From the NCBI RefSeq assembly GCF_002261265.1, contig NZ_NEVK01000008.1, forward strand, positions 124,001 through 188,000: a DNA stretch of 64,000 nt. Reading direction: 5' to 3'. The notes under the pieces are model-generated. The model was not told where the DNA came from. It was given only the letters and a program-made list of their open reading frames with translations, and ran no database searches. Source of the stretch: Bordetella genomosp. 7 (GTDB lineage Bacteria > Pseudomonadota > Gammaproteobacteria > Burkholderiales > Burkholderiaceae_B). Every line of letters begins with the position of its first letter. Positions within the stretch are counted from its first letter, which is position 1. Shown here piece by piece: positions 34,710 through 43,405 of the stretch. The position numbers and the translations under genes are program-made.

Positions 34710-36980
34710 CTAACCTATCTGCCACCACGCGGGCAGCAGCGCCTGCACCTCGGCGCGCCGGTAGCGGTCGTCGATCAGGTGCAGCACGCCGGTGTCGTTT
34801 TCGCTGCGGATGACCCGGCCGGCGGCCTGCACCACTTTCTGCAATCCCGGATACAGGTAAGTGTAGTCGTACCCCCGGCCGCTGCCGTAACGCTGGTCCA
34901 TGGCCGCCTTGATCTCTTCGTTGACCGGGTTGACCTGGGGCAGCCCCAGCGTCGCGATGAAGGCGCCGATGAGCCGCTTGCCCGGCAGGTCCACGGCTTC
35001 TGAGAAAACGCCGCCCAGCACCGCAAAACCGACCCCCGCGCCGTCGTCGGTGAAGCGCTGCAAGAACGCGGCGCGGCTGCCTTCGTCCATGCCGGGGGCC
35101 TGGGCCCAGACGGGGACGTGCGGATGGCGCTGCCGCAACAGGGCGGCGACTTGCTCGAGATATTGAAAGCTGCTCACAAAGACCAGGTAGTTGCCCGGGC
35201 GCTGGGCATACTGGCGGGCGATCAGGTCTGCAATGGGTTGCAACGAGCGCTCGCGATCGCGGTAGCGCGTGGATACGCCGCGCGCCAGCCGCACGGTGAG
35301 CTGTTCGGGGCGAAACGGGCCTGCCACATCCATCCATGCGGTTTGGGCGGGCAGGCCAAGCGCGTCGCGATAATACTGCTGCGGATTCAGCGTGGCCGAG
35401 AACAGGACAGTGGCATGCGCGGCCGCGTACCGCGCCGCGAGGTAAGGCGCGGGCACGACATTGCGCACGCACAAGGTGGATGCCAAGGCCGATGGCGCGG
35501 CGCCGCCGGCCGCATGCTGATCGGCATCGAACAGCGCATGCGAGCCGAATTGTTCGGCCAGGCGTATGAAATGCAGCGCATCGAAGTAAAAGCGCAGCAG
35601 CGGGTCGTCTTGCGGCAAGGGCGCGTGCCCCAGGTGTTCCGCGATCGCGGCGGCGGCTTTCTGCAGGGCGGCCAGGATGCCCGCCGGAACCGCGTCGTAG
35701 CGTTGGTAGGCGGCTGCCTGCTTGCGATTGAACGCCGCCCAGGCGCGCGACACGCTGTCCAGGGGCTTGTGCAATGCCTTGGGCGCGGCGCGCCGGGCGG
35801 CCTTGAGGGCCGGCTGTGCAAGCTGCGCCGTATACATGCGGCGTGCACGGTCGACCAGGTTGTGCGCTTCATCGACCAGCACGGCCACCCGCCATTGGTG
35901 CGCCTGGGTCAGCGCATGCAACAAGGCGTGCGCGTCGTAGTAGTAGTTGTAGTCTGCCACGACCACATCGCTCCACCGCGCCAGTTCCTGCGCAAGGTAG
36001 TACGGGCAGACGTCGTGTTCGATGGCGGCAGCGCGCAACGCCGGGCCATGCTGATCGTGCTGGGCCAGCGCAGCGGCGCGCGCCTGGGGCAGGCGGTCGT
36101 AGAAGCCCTTGGCCAGCGGGCACGAATCGCCGTGGCAGGCTTTGTCGGGGTGGACGCAGACTTTGTCGCGGGCCTGCATGTCCAGCACGCGCAACACCGG
36201 ACGCGGCAGCGACGCCTGCAGCGCGTCCAGCGCTTCGAGCGCCAGGCGCTTGCCCGCGTTCTTGGCGGCCAGGAAAAACATCTTGTCGATGCGCCCTTCG
36301 GGCATGGCCCGCAGCGCCGGAAACACGGTGCCCAACGTTTTGCCGATGCCCGTGGACGCTTGCGCAAGCAGACAGCCGCCAGCCCGCACGGTGCGATAGG
36401 TGGCCACCGCCAGTTCGCGCTGGCCGGGCCGGAATTCGCCCGGAGGAAAGCCCAGCGCTGCCAAGGCGTTGTCGCGCGCCTGCCGGTGCGCCAGCTCGGC
36501 GGCCGCCCAGGCCTGGAACAGGGCGCACTGCGTGTCGAAGTAATCTTTCAGCCACGCGGCGTCGCGGGTTTCGCACAACACGGTTTCTTCTTCGGTGACG
36601 ACGTTGAAATACACCAGCGCGATGCGCAAGCTTTGCTGGCCGCGCGCCTGGCACAGCAGATGCCCATACATGCGCGCCTGCGCCCAATGCAACGCGCGAT
36701 GGTTGTCGCACACACCGGATAAGTCGCCCCGGTAGGTTTTGATTTCTTCGAGCTGGTTCAGCTCCGGGTCGTACCCATCGGCGCGGCCCCGCACCAGCAG
36801 GTTCTGGTAGCGGGCCGACAAGCTGATTTCCGATTCATAGGCAGGGCCGCGCCGGCCCGTGACGACGGCGTGGCCGGCCACCCCTTCGGGGCCGGTAGGC
36901 GCGGGCGTGAAGCGCAGATCCAGGTCGCCGGCGCGGGCGGTGAATTCGCACAGGGCGCGCACTGCCACCGTGTAGTTCAT
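34710..36980 (-). CDS. XPD/DinG-like iron-sulfur DNA helicase with N-terminal PD-(D/E)XK-type nuclease region
   Basis: A 756-residue protein. Residues about 60-120 show VRGRADGY and EEIKTYRG, the Asp and Glu-x-Lys spacing of Cas4/RecB-type nucleases. Superfamily-2 helicase motifs follow: Walker A STGIGKT (about 209-215), four closely spaced cysteines (VCVHPDKACHGDSCP and a later CPYY) that should hold a 4Fe-4S cluster, DEAH in LVDEAHNLVD, and the C-terminal QAAGRVIRSENDTG. The start at 36980 forms an ATGA overlap with the upstream nuclease gene, so the two are translationally coupled. A role in crosslink or flap repair with that nuclease is inferred. Confidence 0.88.
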   Translation of the reverse strand: MNYTVAVRALCEFTARAGDLDLRFTPAPTGPEGVAGHAVVTGRRGPAYESEISLSARYQNLLVRGRADGYDPELNQLEEIKTYRGDLSGVCDNHRALHWAQARMYGHLLCQARGQQSLRIALVYFNVVTEEETVLCETRDAAWLKDYFDTQCALFQAWAAAELAHRQARDNALAALGFPPGEFRPGQRELAVATYRTVRAGGCLLAQASTGIGKTLGTVFPALRAMPEGRIDKMFFLAAKNAGKRLALEALDALQASLPRPVLRVLDMQARDKVCVHPDKACHGDSCPLAKGFYDRLPQARAAALAQHDQHGPALRAAAIEHDVCPYYLAQELARWSDVVVADYNYYYDAHALLHALTQAHQWRVAVLVDEAHNLVDRARRMYTAQLAQPALKAARRAAPKALHKPLDSVSRAWAAFNRKQAAAYQRYDAVPAGILAALQKAAAAIAEHLGHAPLPQDDPLLRFYFDALHFIRLAEQFGSHALFDADQHAAGGAAPSALASTLCVRNVVPAPYLAARYAAAHATVLFSATLNPQQYYRDALGLPAQTAWMDVAGPFRPEQLTVRLARGVSTRYRDRERSLQPIADLIARQYAQRPGNYLVFVSSFQYLEQVAALLRQRHPHVPVWAQAPGMDEGSRAAFLQRFTDDGAGVGFAVLGGVFSEAVDLPGKRLIGAFIATLGLPQVNPVNEEIKAAMDQRYGSGRGYDYTYLYPGLQKVVQAAGRVIRSENDTGVLHLIDDRYRRAEVQALLPAWWQIG

Positions 36981-38617
36981 GCAGACTCTTCCAGCCAGCG
37001 CACATGACACACCTGCGCCGGTATGTCATGCAGAGCACAGTACTGCAGCCATCGCACCTGGTTGTCTTGCAGTTTGTCGCCCGGCCCCTTTACCTCGATG
37101 AGCTCGTAGCGCTTTTGCGCCGGCCAGAAACGAACAAGATCCGGCAAGCCGGTGCAGTTGCTTCCGACGTTTTGCAGCATGCGCGTGAAGAACAGTTTCA
37201 GGTGTTGAGGCGGCAGGCAGTCCAGCGCCGTGTGCAGCAAGGGTTCGGACAGCGCGCCCCAGAAGACGAACGGCGACTGCACCCCTGCCTTGCCGGCATA
37301 GTTGTGGAGGATGACATCGCGATAGGCGCCCGTGTCGAGTTGAGCAAGGCTGGTCGCGAACAGCTCGGCGCGGCGCTGCGCGAAATCGGGCGCATGCAGG
37401 TCGGCCGGGCCGCGCTGGAAGGGATGGAAGAACGCGCCAGGCACGGGCGCGAAAACGGCCTGCCAGCACAGCAGGCCGAACAAAGATGTGATGAGCGTAT
37501 TTTCAACGTAGTACACCGGCGCGGTATCGCAGTGCAGGTGGTCGCGCGCAACGTGCTCGACGGGCTGCGGCCGGGCCGGACGCGGCAGCATCAGATCCAG
37601 CCGGCGCGGCGCGAGCCTGCCCGCCCTGGGGGCCGCGGGGTGGCCGGCGTTGCGCCGCAGGCGCGGCAACATGCGCGCCACCCGCTGGTGCTCTTCTTCG
37701 TTTTCGGGCGCGTCCAGTGCCTGCATGGCCAGCCCCAGCGATTCGCGATGTTTGCCCATGCGTTCCAGAACGCGGATGCGCCGGTGGCGTGCGCCCGGAT
37801 ATTGGCAATGCTGGTACACCTGGAGCGCCGCCTGCCAGTCTTGCGCGCGTTCGCAGGCCTGGCCCACGCGCATCAGCGTCTTGGCCCGGCGTTGTTCGAT
37901 CCAGGGGTTGGCACTGGCGCATGCCTGGATGTGGGGCAAGAGCCCGGCGGGCGGCGCGCCGTCTTCCAGCGCCTGGCGGCAGGCGTGCAGGGCAAGGTAT
38001 CGGTCGACGTCGTCGCGATTTTGGAATGCGCGCGCGGCGGCATCAAAGGGAACCGCTTCGTACTGGAAAATGCCCAGGTCGGCCAGCACGAATTCCGACC
38101 AGTCCTGGTGCAAGTTGCCGAAGAACATCAGGCGCAGGCGATCGCAGCATTCGCCGAGCATGAAGCGCCAGGTGGGTTCCCAGGAAGGCCCGCACCATTG
38201 CGCGCAGGTGCGCGGCTGGTCATGGCGCGCGCGCAGGGTTTCGAGCAGGTCGGACTTGCGCGCGGATGCGGGCGCCTGCCCGGCAAAGATGGCCCGCAGC
38301 TCTGGCAAGGTGCAAAGACCGAAGAGCTCGTCGAGCGTCATGGGCGCGGCGGCGTCCAGCCAGCCCCGTTGCGCCAGGGCAGCGGCGGCCGCGGGCCCGT
38401 CCGGGATTTCTTCGTACACCAGCCGACTGGCGCGAAACCATGGGCCGCGCCGCATCGCCATGCGCACGAACAGCGCCTGCGCGGGCTGGGAAAGCATGGC
38501 GAACTGGCGAAGAAAGTCGTGCTCGGCGGGGTCGAGCAAGTCCGCGCAGCGGCTGGCCACGACTTGCAGCGCGCGCTGGAAGTTGTGCAGGTAGTAAAAG
38601 CGGTGGGGCGGCAGCAT
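36977..38617 (-). CDS. FAN1-like VRR-NUC nuclease
   Basis: A 546-residue protein matching bacterial FAN1, the structure-specific nuclease of interstrand-crosslink repair. A SAP-like DNA-binding part (about 75-125: LFGLCTLPELRAIFAG, then ARKSDLLETLRA), a TPR-like helical middle, and a C-terminal VRR-NUC domain with VENTLI, GLPDLVRFW and ELIEVKGPGD as catalytic Glu, Asp and Glu-x-Lys are seen. The ATG at 38617 is chosen because the conserved region starts there; an open frame upstream runs through a repeat array. Its stop overlaps the helicase start. Confidence 0.9.
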   Translation of the reverse strand: MLPPHRFYYLHNFQRALQVVASRCADLLDPAEHDFLRQFAMLSQPAQALFVRMAMRRGPWFRASRLVYEEIPDGPAAAAALAQRGWLDAAAPMTLDELFGLCTLPELRAIFAGQAPASARKSDLLETLRARHDQPRTCAQWCGPSWEPTWRFMLGECCDRLRLMFFGNLHQDWSEFVLADLGIFQYEAVPFDAAARAFQNRDDVDRYLALHACRQALEDGAPPAGLLPHIQACASANPWIEQRRAKTLMRVGQACERAQDWQAALQVYQHCQYPGARHRRIRVLERMGKHRESLGLAMQALDAPENEEEHQRVARMLPRLRRNAGHPAAPRAGRLAPRRLDLMLPRPARPQPVEHVARDHLHCDTAPVYYVENTLITSLFGLLCWQAVFAPVPGAFFHPFQRGPADLHAPDFAQRRAELFATSLAQLDTGAYRDVILHNYAGKAGVQSPFVFWGALSEPLLHTALDCLPPQHLKLFFTRMLQNVGSNCTGLPDLVRFWPAQKRYELIEVKGPGDKLQDNQVRWLQYCALHDIPAQVCHVRWLEESA

Positions 38618-38687
38618 GGCGGCCGAAGAGCTGGATAAATGTCCAGTTATAGTACCAAACCGGGCATGGGCGCGGACAAGAGTCGGC

Positions 38688-38867
38688 GGTGTCAGGCACC
38701 TTCGGAGCCTGACACCCCACACGCCACAGACAGCCCCTCGATAAGCCAGGCCGCCCGCTACCCGGTGTCTGACTCCAAAGGTGTCAGACACCGCTGCGAT
38801 ACAGCCCAGGTGGCCCCGATGAGCCAGGCCGGCCCTCCACGCGGAGGCTGACCCAAAGGTGTCAGAC
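38688..38867. repeat. Hairpin repeat array 2 (two units and one degenerate)
   Basis: Units at 38688-38716 and 38764-38792, with a degenerate third at 38844-38867. The first unit differs from the consensus by two pairs of changes on opposite arms (GGTGTCAGGC facing GCCTGACACC), so pairing is kept. The array lies upstream of the FAN1-like gene, in the gap behind the PhyH gene. Confidence 0.9.
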
Positions 38868-38880
38868 GGAACCTGCTGAG

Positions 38881-39651
38881 TTATTCGTCGCCCAGCGGTA
38901 CGCCGGGCGCAGACGCCGAGCGGCTGCCTGGCAGGGGCAGGCAGCTTTGCGGGTGGTACGTGTGAACCAGCGAGAACTTCACGCGGTCGGTGCCGTTCTG
39001 GCGGGCGGCATGCAGGGTGCGGCAATGAAAGAACACCACGTCGCCAGGCGCCAGTTCGGGGCAGACCGCCTGCTGGATCCAGCGCCGGTTTTCCGGTAGT
39101 TCATCCCTGAAGAATTTTTTCTCGTCGAACTGCTCGGCAGAATAAGACGCCGTGTGCGAGCCCGGGATGAAGTACAACCCGCCGTTTTCGGCGGTTTCCG
39201 GCCCCAGCGCCAGCCACACCGACACCAGCTCGGGCTGGCTGAACGACCAATAGCGGATGTCCTGGTGCCAGCCCGTAAGGCTGCCATACGCGGGATGCTT
39301 GGTCATCACGCAGTTGTGATGCACGGTGGACAGCACAGGCGTTTCGCCGAAGTACGCGCGCAGCCAGGCGGCCACGGCGGGCGACGTAGCCCACGCCTTG
39401 AACTGCGGGCCACGGCCAAAGGCGCCCAGCAGGCGCCTTGCGGTGGCCCCGCCCGGCGCCTGGCGCGACGGTGGCGCGCCAGGGTACTGCAGATCGGCTT
39501 CGTACTCGATGGGCCCGGCCTGGCTGGCCAATTGGCGCTCGGCTTCGTCGCGCAGCGCCGTGACCACTGCGGCAGGCGCGAATTGCCGTACTACGACATA
39601 GCCCTGCCGACGCAGAGTGGCCAATTGCTCGGCCACGCATGATGCAGACAT
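38881..39651 (-). CDS. Phytanoyl-CoA dioxygenase (PhyH) family protein
   Basis: A 256-residue oxygenase. The iron ligands HQD (TGWHQDIRYW) and the distal His (FHCRTLHAARQNG) are in place, and RVKFSLVHTYHP supplies an Arg for 2-oxoglutarate. MTKHPAYGSLTGWHQD and YFIPGSHTAS are typical of the family. The ATG at 39651 has a CGAGG site 7 bp before it. It is not closely similar to the other PhyH gene in the window. The substrate is unknown; it seems a single-gene unit. Confidence 0.88.
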   Translation of the reverse strand: MSASCVAEQLATLRRQGYVVVRQFAPAAVVTALRDEAERQLASQAGPIEYEADLQYPGAPPSRQAPGGATARRLLGAFGRGPQFKAWATSPAVAAWLRAYFGETPVLSTVHHNCVMTKHPAYGSLTGWHQDIRYWSFSQPELVSVWLALGPETAENGGLYFIPGSHTASYSAEQFDEKKFFRDELPENRRWIQQAVCPELAPGDVVFFHCRTLHAARQNGTDRVKFSLVHTYHPQSCLPLPGSRSASAPGVPLGDE

Positions 39652-39708
39652 TCTCAACCTCGGGAAGATGTAAGCCCGTACACGTTATGCCCGCCCAACG
39701 GGCGGATA

Positions 39709-40845
39709 TCAATTGTCGCCCGATTCCGCGGCCGGCTGCAGCCGGGCCGCGTCACGCTCTTGCTCGACATTGCGCACCCATTCGCGCCACACCGCAACCA
39801 GCAGCGCCATCAGCACCGGCCCGACGAACAGGCCGACGATGCCCATGGTTTTTACGCCGCCCACCAGCCCGAAAAAAGTGGGCAGGAACGGCAGTTTGAC
39901 CGGCCCGCCCACCAGGCGCGGGCGCAGCGTCTTGTCGACAATGAACAGTTCAATGGTGCCCCAGGCAAACAGCGCCAGCCCCGCCACCAGGTGCCCCGAC
40001 CCCACCAGGTACAGCGAAACCAGGGTGAACGACAGCGGAGCCCCGCCGGGAATCAGGGCCATGAAGCCCGTTACCACGCCCAGCAGCACGGGCGACGGCA
40101 CGCCCGCCAGCCAGTATGCAATGCCGAGCACCACGCCCTCGCCCGCGGCGATCAGGCTCATGCCGGTAACGGTGGACCCCACCGTGGCGGGCACCACCCG
40201 CGAGAAACGCTGCCAGCGCGCAGGCAGGATGCGCTCGCCCAGTACGTCCAGCTGCGCGATCATGCGGTCGCCGTCTTTGTAGACGAAAAACAGTGTGATC
40301 AGCATGAAGACCACGCTGAGCAGCAGCTGGAATGCGTTGCCGGTGGCCGACAGGACCATGCGATAGATGTTGCCCAGGTGTTCGCCGCTGACCATCTCGA
40401 CCATGGCGCCCAGGGCATGCGGCTCGCCCAGGTAGGTCTGCCAGTACACCGCCAGGCGCGGCCCTACGCCGGGCAACGAAGATATCCAGTCCGGCACGGC
40501 CACTCCGTAGCGGTTGGCCGCCAGCGCCCACGCGAAAAAATTGCTGGCCTCTTTCACGGCGTATGTCAGGGCCAGCGTCAGCGGAATGATCAGTATCAGA
40601 ATGACGCCCAGCAGCATCACCGTCGCCGCGGGAATCGTGCGCCCGCCGCACCGGTCGACGACGCGCCGAAACACAGGCCAAGTGGCCAGCCCGATGATCA
40701 GCGCGGCCAGGGCGGGAACGAGGAAACCGCTGAGAAAATACGCACCCGCCAGCAGCACCAGCAGAAGGAGCCAACGGGCAATCAGGTATGCGGGTAGGAC
40801 GGGCTGCTGCATATAGCGGGACAAAGCTGCGTGGAAGCGACGCAC
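39709..40845 (-). CDS. AI-2E/PerM family membrane protein (UPF0118)
   Basis: A 378-residue inner-membrane protein with seven or eight hydrophobic helices. The N-terminal pair of helices, the extracellular-type loop and the conserved GGVKTMGIVGLFVGPVLMALL near the end mark the AI-2E transporter family, whose members export autoinducers or exchange ions. A GTG at 40845 is the first start; an ATG at 40812 is equally possible since neither has a clear ribosome site. Substrate unknown. Confidence 0.88.
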   Translation of the reverse strand: MRRFHAALSRYMQQPVLPAYLIARWLLLLVLLAGAYFLSGFLVPALAALIIGLATWPVFRRVVDRCGGRTIPAATVMLLGVILILIIPLTLALTYAVKEASNFFAWALAANRYGVAVPDWISSLPGVGPRLAVYWQTYLGEPHALGAMVEMVSGEHLGNIYRMVLSATGNAFQLLLSVVFMLITLFFVYKDGDRMIAQLDVLGERILPARWQRFSRVVPATVGSTVTGMSLIAAGEGVVLGIAYWLAGVPSPVLLGVVTGFMALIPGGAPLSFTLVSLYLVGSGHLVAGLALFAWGTIELFIVDKTLRPRLVGGPVKLPFLPTFFGLVGGVKTMGIVGLFVGPVLMALLVAVWREWVRNVEQERDAARLQPAAESGDN

Positions 40846-40932
40846 AAATATACAGTAAGGCCGCCGCCGCCCGTCCGGCGACAGCCCTTGCGCAGCTTGC
40901 GCGAGCGCGTCGATACGAGCCCGGCGGGCCCG

Positions 40933-41946
40933 CTACAGCACGTATTCGGCTTCCACGGAACGGCCCAGCCGGGTGGCGCGCTCGGCGGCCGGGGTGAGCT
41001 CGGGCTTGCCGATATCCGCGCAGGGTTCGGAACCATCGCCGCCGTTCAGCAGCGGGCAGCGCGAGAACAGTTCGGCGACCCAATCCGAAAACACCCGCAC
41101 TTTGGGCGACAGCTGCCGGCTTTGCGGATACAGCAGCGATATGGGCACCGAACGCGGCTTCCACTGCGGCAGCACTTCGATCAACTCGCCGGCCTGCAAG
41201 TGCGGCAGCGCCATGAAGCGCGCCGTCTGCACGAGCCCGAAGCCCTGCAGCGCGCAGGCCAGGTGGGCGCTCCAGTCGTTGACAGACACGCAGCCGGGCA
41301 CATCGACTTCGCGGGTCTTGCCATCGATGACGAAGTCCCAATTGCAGTTGCGGCCCGACCGGCTCGAAAAGTAATGCACCGCGTAGTGATTCTGCAGGTC
41401 TTCTATCGTATGCGGCATGCCGCGGCGCGCCAGATACGAAGGCGCCGCGCAGGTCAGCGCCTGGAACGTGCCGATGCGGCGGGCCACCAGGCTGGAATCT
41501 TCGAGTTCGCCGCCGCGGATCACGCAGTCAACGGCTTCCTGGACCATATCGACGCGGCGGTCGCCCATGCCTATCACCAGTTCGACATCCGGATAGCGCG
41601 TGTGGAATTCGCACAGCGCCGGAATGAGGATCAACCGCCCGATGCTGGCGGGCACATCGATGCGCAGCTTGCCCTGGGGGCGCAAGGCGGCGTCCTGGAA
41701 GCAGGCTTCGGTTTCCTCGACCTCGGCCAGGATGCGCGTGCAATGTTCGTAGTAAGCGGCGCCGTCGGGGGTAAGGCTGATGCGGCGTGTGGTGCGATTG
41801 AGCAGCCGCACGCCCAGGCGTCGCTCGAGGTTCTGAATGGCGGTGGTGACGGTCGTGCGCGGCAGGGCCAGGCTGTCGGCCGCGCGCGTGAAGCTGTTGG
41901 CGTCGACAACGCGCACGAAGACCTGCATTGCCTGAAAGCGGTCCAT
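40933..41946 (-). CDS. LysR family regulator divergent from the RND efflux operon
   Basis: A 337-residue LysR regulator. Its helix-turn-helix (about 1-60) begins MDRFQAMQVFVRVVDANSF and includes LPRTTVTTAIQNLE. The ATG at 41946 has CAGGAC 8 bp upstream and matches the domain start. The C-terminus extends some 30 residues beyond the usual effector domain. It lies divergent to a MexEF-OprN-type operon, an arrangement like MexT/BpeT regulators, so it probably activates efflux in response to a small molecule. A near-palindrome in the 252-bp gap is a candidate site. Confidence 0.92.
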   Translation of the reverse strand: MDRFQAMQVFVRVVDANSFTRAADSLALPRTTVTTAIQNLERRLGVRLLNRTTRRISLTPDGAAYYEHCTRILAEVEETEACFQDAALRPQGKLRIDVPASIGRLILIPALCEFHTRYPDVELVIGMGDRRVDMVQEAVDCVIRGGELEDSSLVARRIGTFQALTCAAPSYLARRGMPHTIEDLQNHYAVHYFSSRSGRNCNWDFVIDGKTREVDVPGCVSVNDWSAHLACALQGFGLVQTARFMALPHLQAGELIEVLPQWKPRSVPISLLYPQSRQLSPKVRVFSDWVAELFSRCPLLNGGDGSEPCADIGKPELTPAAERATRLGRSVEAEYVL

Positions 41947-42046
41947 GGTCGTGTCCTGGATGAGCAAAAAAGAGAAAGTGCGCTCAGCATAACGCGGTTT
42001 TTGCCGAGATTGTTCGTCTGGGCCGACTAGTGTTGACGATTTATCT

Positions 42047-42071
42047 GTGTTTATCCCTTAAGGGAAAACAC
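42047..42071. promoter_or_regulatory. Near-perfect 25-bp palindrome in the lysR/RND intergenic region
   Basis: The palindrome TCCCTTAAGGGA (42054-42065) is flanked by GTGTTT (42047-42052) and AAACAC (42066-42071), offset by a single base. It lies 128 bp before the adaptor gene start in an A+T-rich stretch. It is a good candidate operator for the divergent LysR protein or another regulator. Confidence 0.5.
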
Positions 42072-42198
42072 TCAAAATGCAATCGCCCTGACATGGCCGA
42101 TAGCCGCAACCGACGTCCCAACACGCCGGCAGCCGGCTTCCGGAATCGCATTTCCCGCTGCGCCGGCCAAATGTCCCCATTTAATTCAAGGAAACACC

Positions 42199-43389
42199 AT
42201 GATTGTTTCGCGCCAACGTATTGTATTGGCGGTCGTCGCGGCCCTGTTGATTGCAGGCGGCAGTTACAGCTTGCTGGCCACCCCCGAAGGCAAGGGCGCT
42301 GCCCAGGCCCAGTCCGCGCCGGCGGCCGCCGCGGTGGATGTCGCCCCCGCCCTGGGAAAGCGCATCGTTGACTGGCAGGATTATTCCGGCCGGCTGGAAG
42401 CCATCGACCGCGTGGAAATCCGCCCGCTGGTGTCCGGCACTCTGATGGCCGTGCATTTTCAGGATGGCAGCCTGGTCAACAAGGGCGACCCCCTGTTCAC
42501 CATAGACCCGCGCCCGTATGCAGCCGAAGTCAGCCGTGCGCAGGCGCAATTGGCCGCGGCGCGCGCGCGGGTGGCCTTCACGGCATCGGAACTGGCCCGG
42601 GGCAAGCGCCTGCTGGCCGAGAACGCTATCGCCCGGCGCGACTTCGAGTCCAAGCGCAATGATGCGCGCGAAGCCGAAGCCAACCTGAAGGCGGCCGAGG
42701 CGGCCCTGGAGACGGCGCAGTTGAACCTGGGCTACACCGAAATCGTGGCGCCGGTGGCCGGGCGCGTGTCGCGCGCCGAAGTCACCGAAGGCAATGTGGT
42801 GGCCGCCGGCGCAAACTCGGTGGCGCTGACCACGCTGGTGTCGGTATCGCAGATGTACGCGTCATTCGACGTGGATGAGCAGGCTTACCTGAAGTATGTC
42901 AGCCCGGCGCGGATGGCCGGCGCGCAGGTTCCCGTGCAATTGGGCCTGGCCAACGAAACGGGCTATGCGCGCGAAGGCGTGCTGCACTCAGTGGACAACC
43001 GTATCGACACCTCGTCGGGCACGATCCGCGTGCGCGCCGTGTTCAACAACGCCGACGGCTTGCTGGTGCCCGGCATGTATGCGCGCATTCGCCTGGGCAG
43101 CACCCAGCCGCACGATGCCGTGCTGGTTCAGGAACGGGCCATCGGCACCGACCAGGACAAGCGCTTCGTGCTGGTGGTGGACAACAACAACCGCACGGCC
43201 TACCGCCAGGTGGCGCTCGGCGCAGCCCAGGGCAACCTGCGCGTCATCACCAGCGGCCTGCAGGCAGGCGAGCGCATCGTGGTCAACGGGCTGCAGCGTG
43301 TGCGCCCCGGGGAAATGGTCGCCCCCAATCTCGTGTCCATGGACACGGCGCCGGCCGCTGTACAGACCGCCGCGGCCAACCTGAAATAG
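42199..43389 (+). CDS. RND efflux periplasmic adaptor (MexE/AcrA-like)
   Basis: A 396-residue membrane fusion protein. An N-terminal hydrophobic segment (about 8-26) anchors it. The lipoyl/barrel-sandwich halves (VDWQDYSGRLEAIDRVEIRP and LNLGYTEIVAPVAGRVSRAEV) flank a coiled-coil hairpin of about residues 110-175 rich in Ala, Arg and Glu. A beta-barrel and membrane-proximal domain follow. There is no lipobox, so it is held by its N-terminal helix. It bridges the pump (16 bp downstream) to the outer-membrane channel. Confidence 0.94.
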   Translation: MIVSRQRIVLAVVAALLIAGGSYSLLATPEGKGAAQAQSAPAAAAVDVAPALGKRIVDWQDYSGRLEAIDRVEIRPLVSGTLMAVHFQDGSLVNKGDPLFTIDPRPYAAEVSRAQAQLAAARARVAFTASELARGKRLLAENAIARRDFESKRNDAREAEANLKAAEAALETAQLNLGYTEIVAPVAGRVSRAEVTEGNVVAAGANSVALTTLVSVSQMYASFDVDEQAYLKYVSPARMAGAQVPVQLGLANETGYAREGVLHSVDNRIDTSSGTIRVRAVFNNADGLLVPGMYARIRLGSTQPHDAVLVQERAIGTDQDKRFVLVVDNNNRTAYRQVALGAAQGNLRVITSGLQAGERIVVNGLQRVRPGEMVAPNLVSMDTAPAAVQTAAANLK

Positions 43390-43405
43390 CCCTCGGAAGC
43401 CGAGC

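Noticed and set aside
35118-36722. A 534-residue open frame antisense to the helicase gene
   Set aside because: The helicase motifs on the minus strand are unambiguous; this frame has none.
38618-39025. A 136-residue N-terminal extension of the FAN1-like protein
   Set aside because: It is translated from the repeat array and has low-complexity composition; FAN1 similarity starts at the ATG at 38617.
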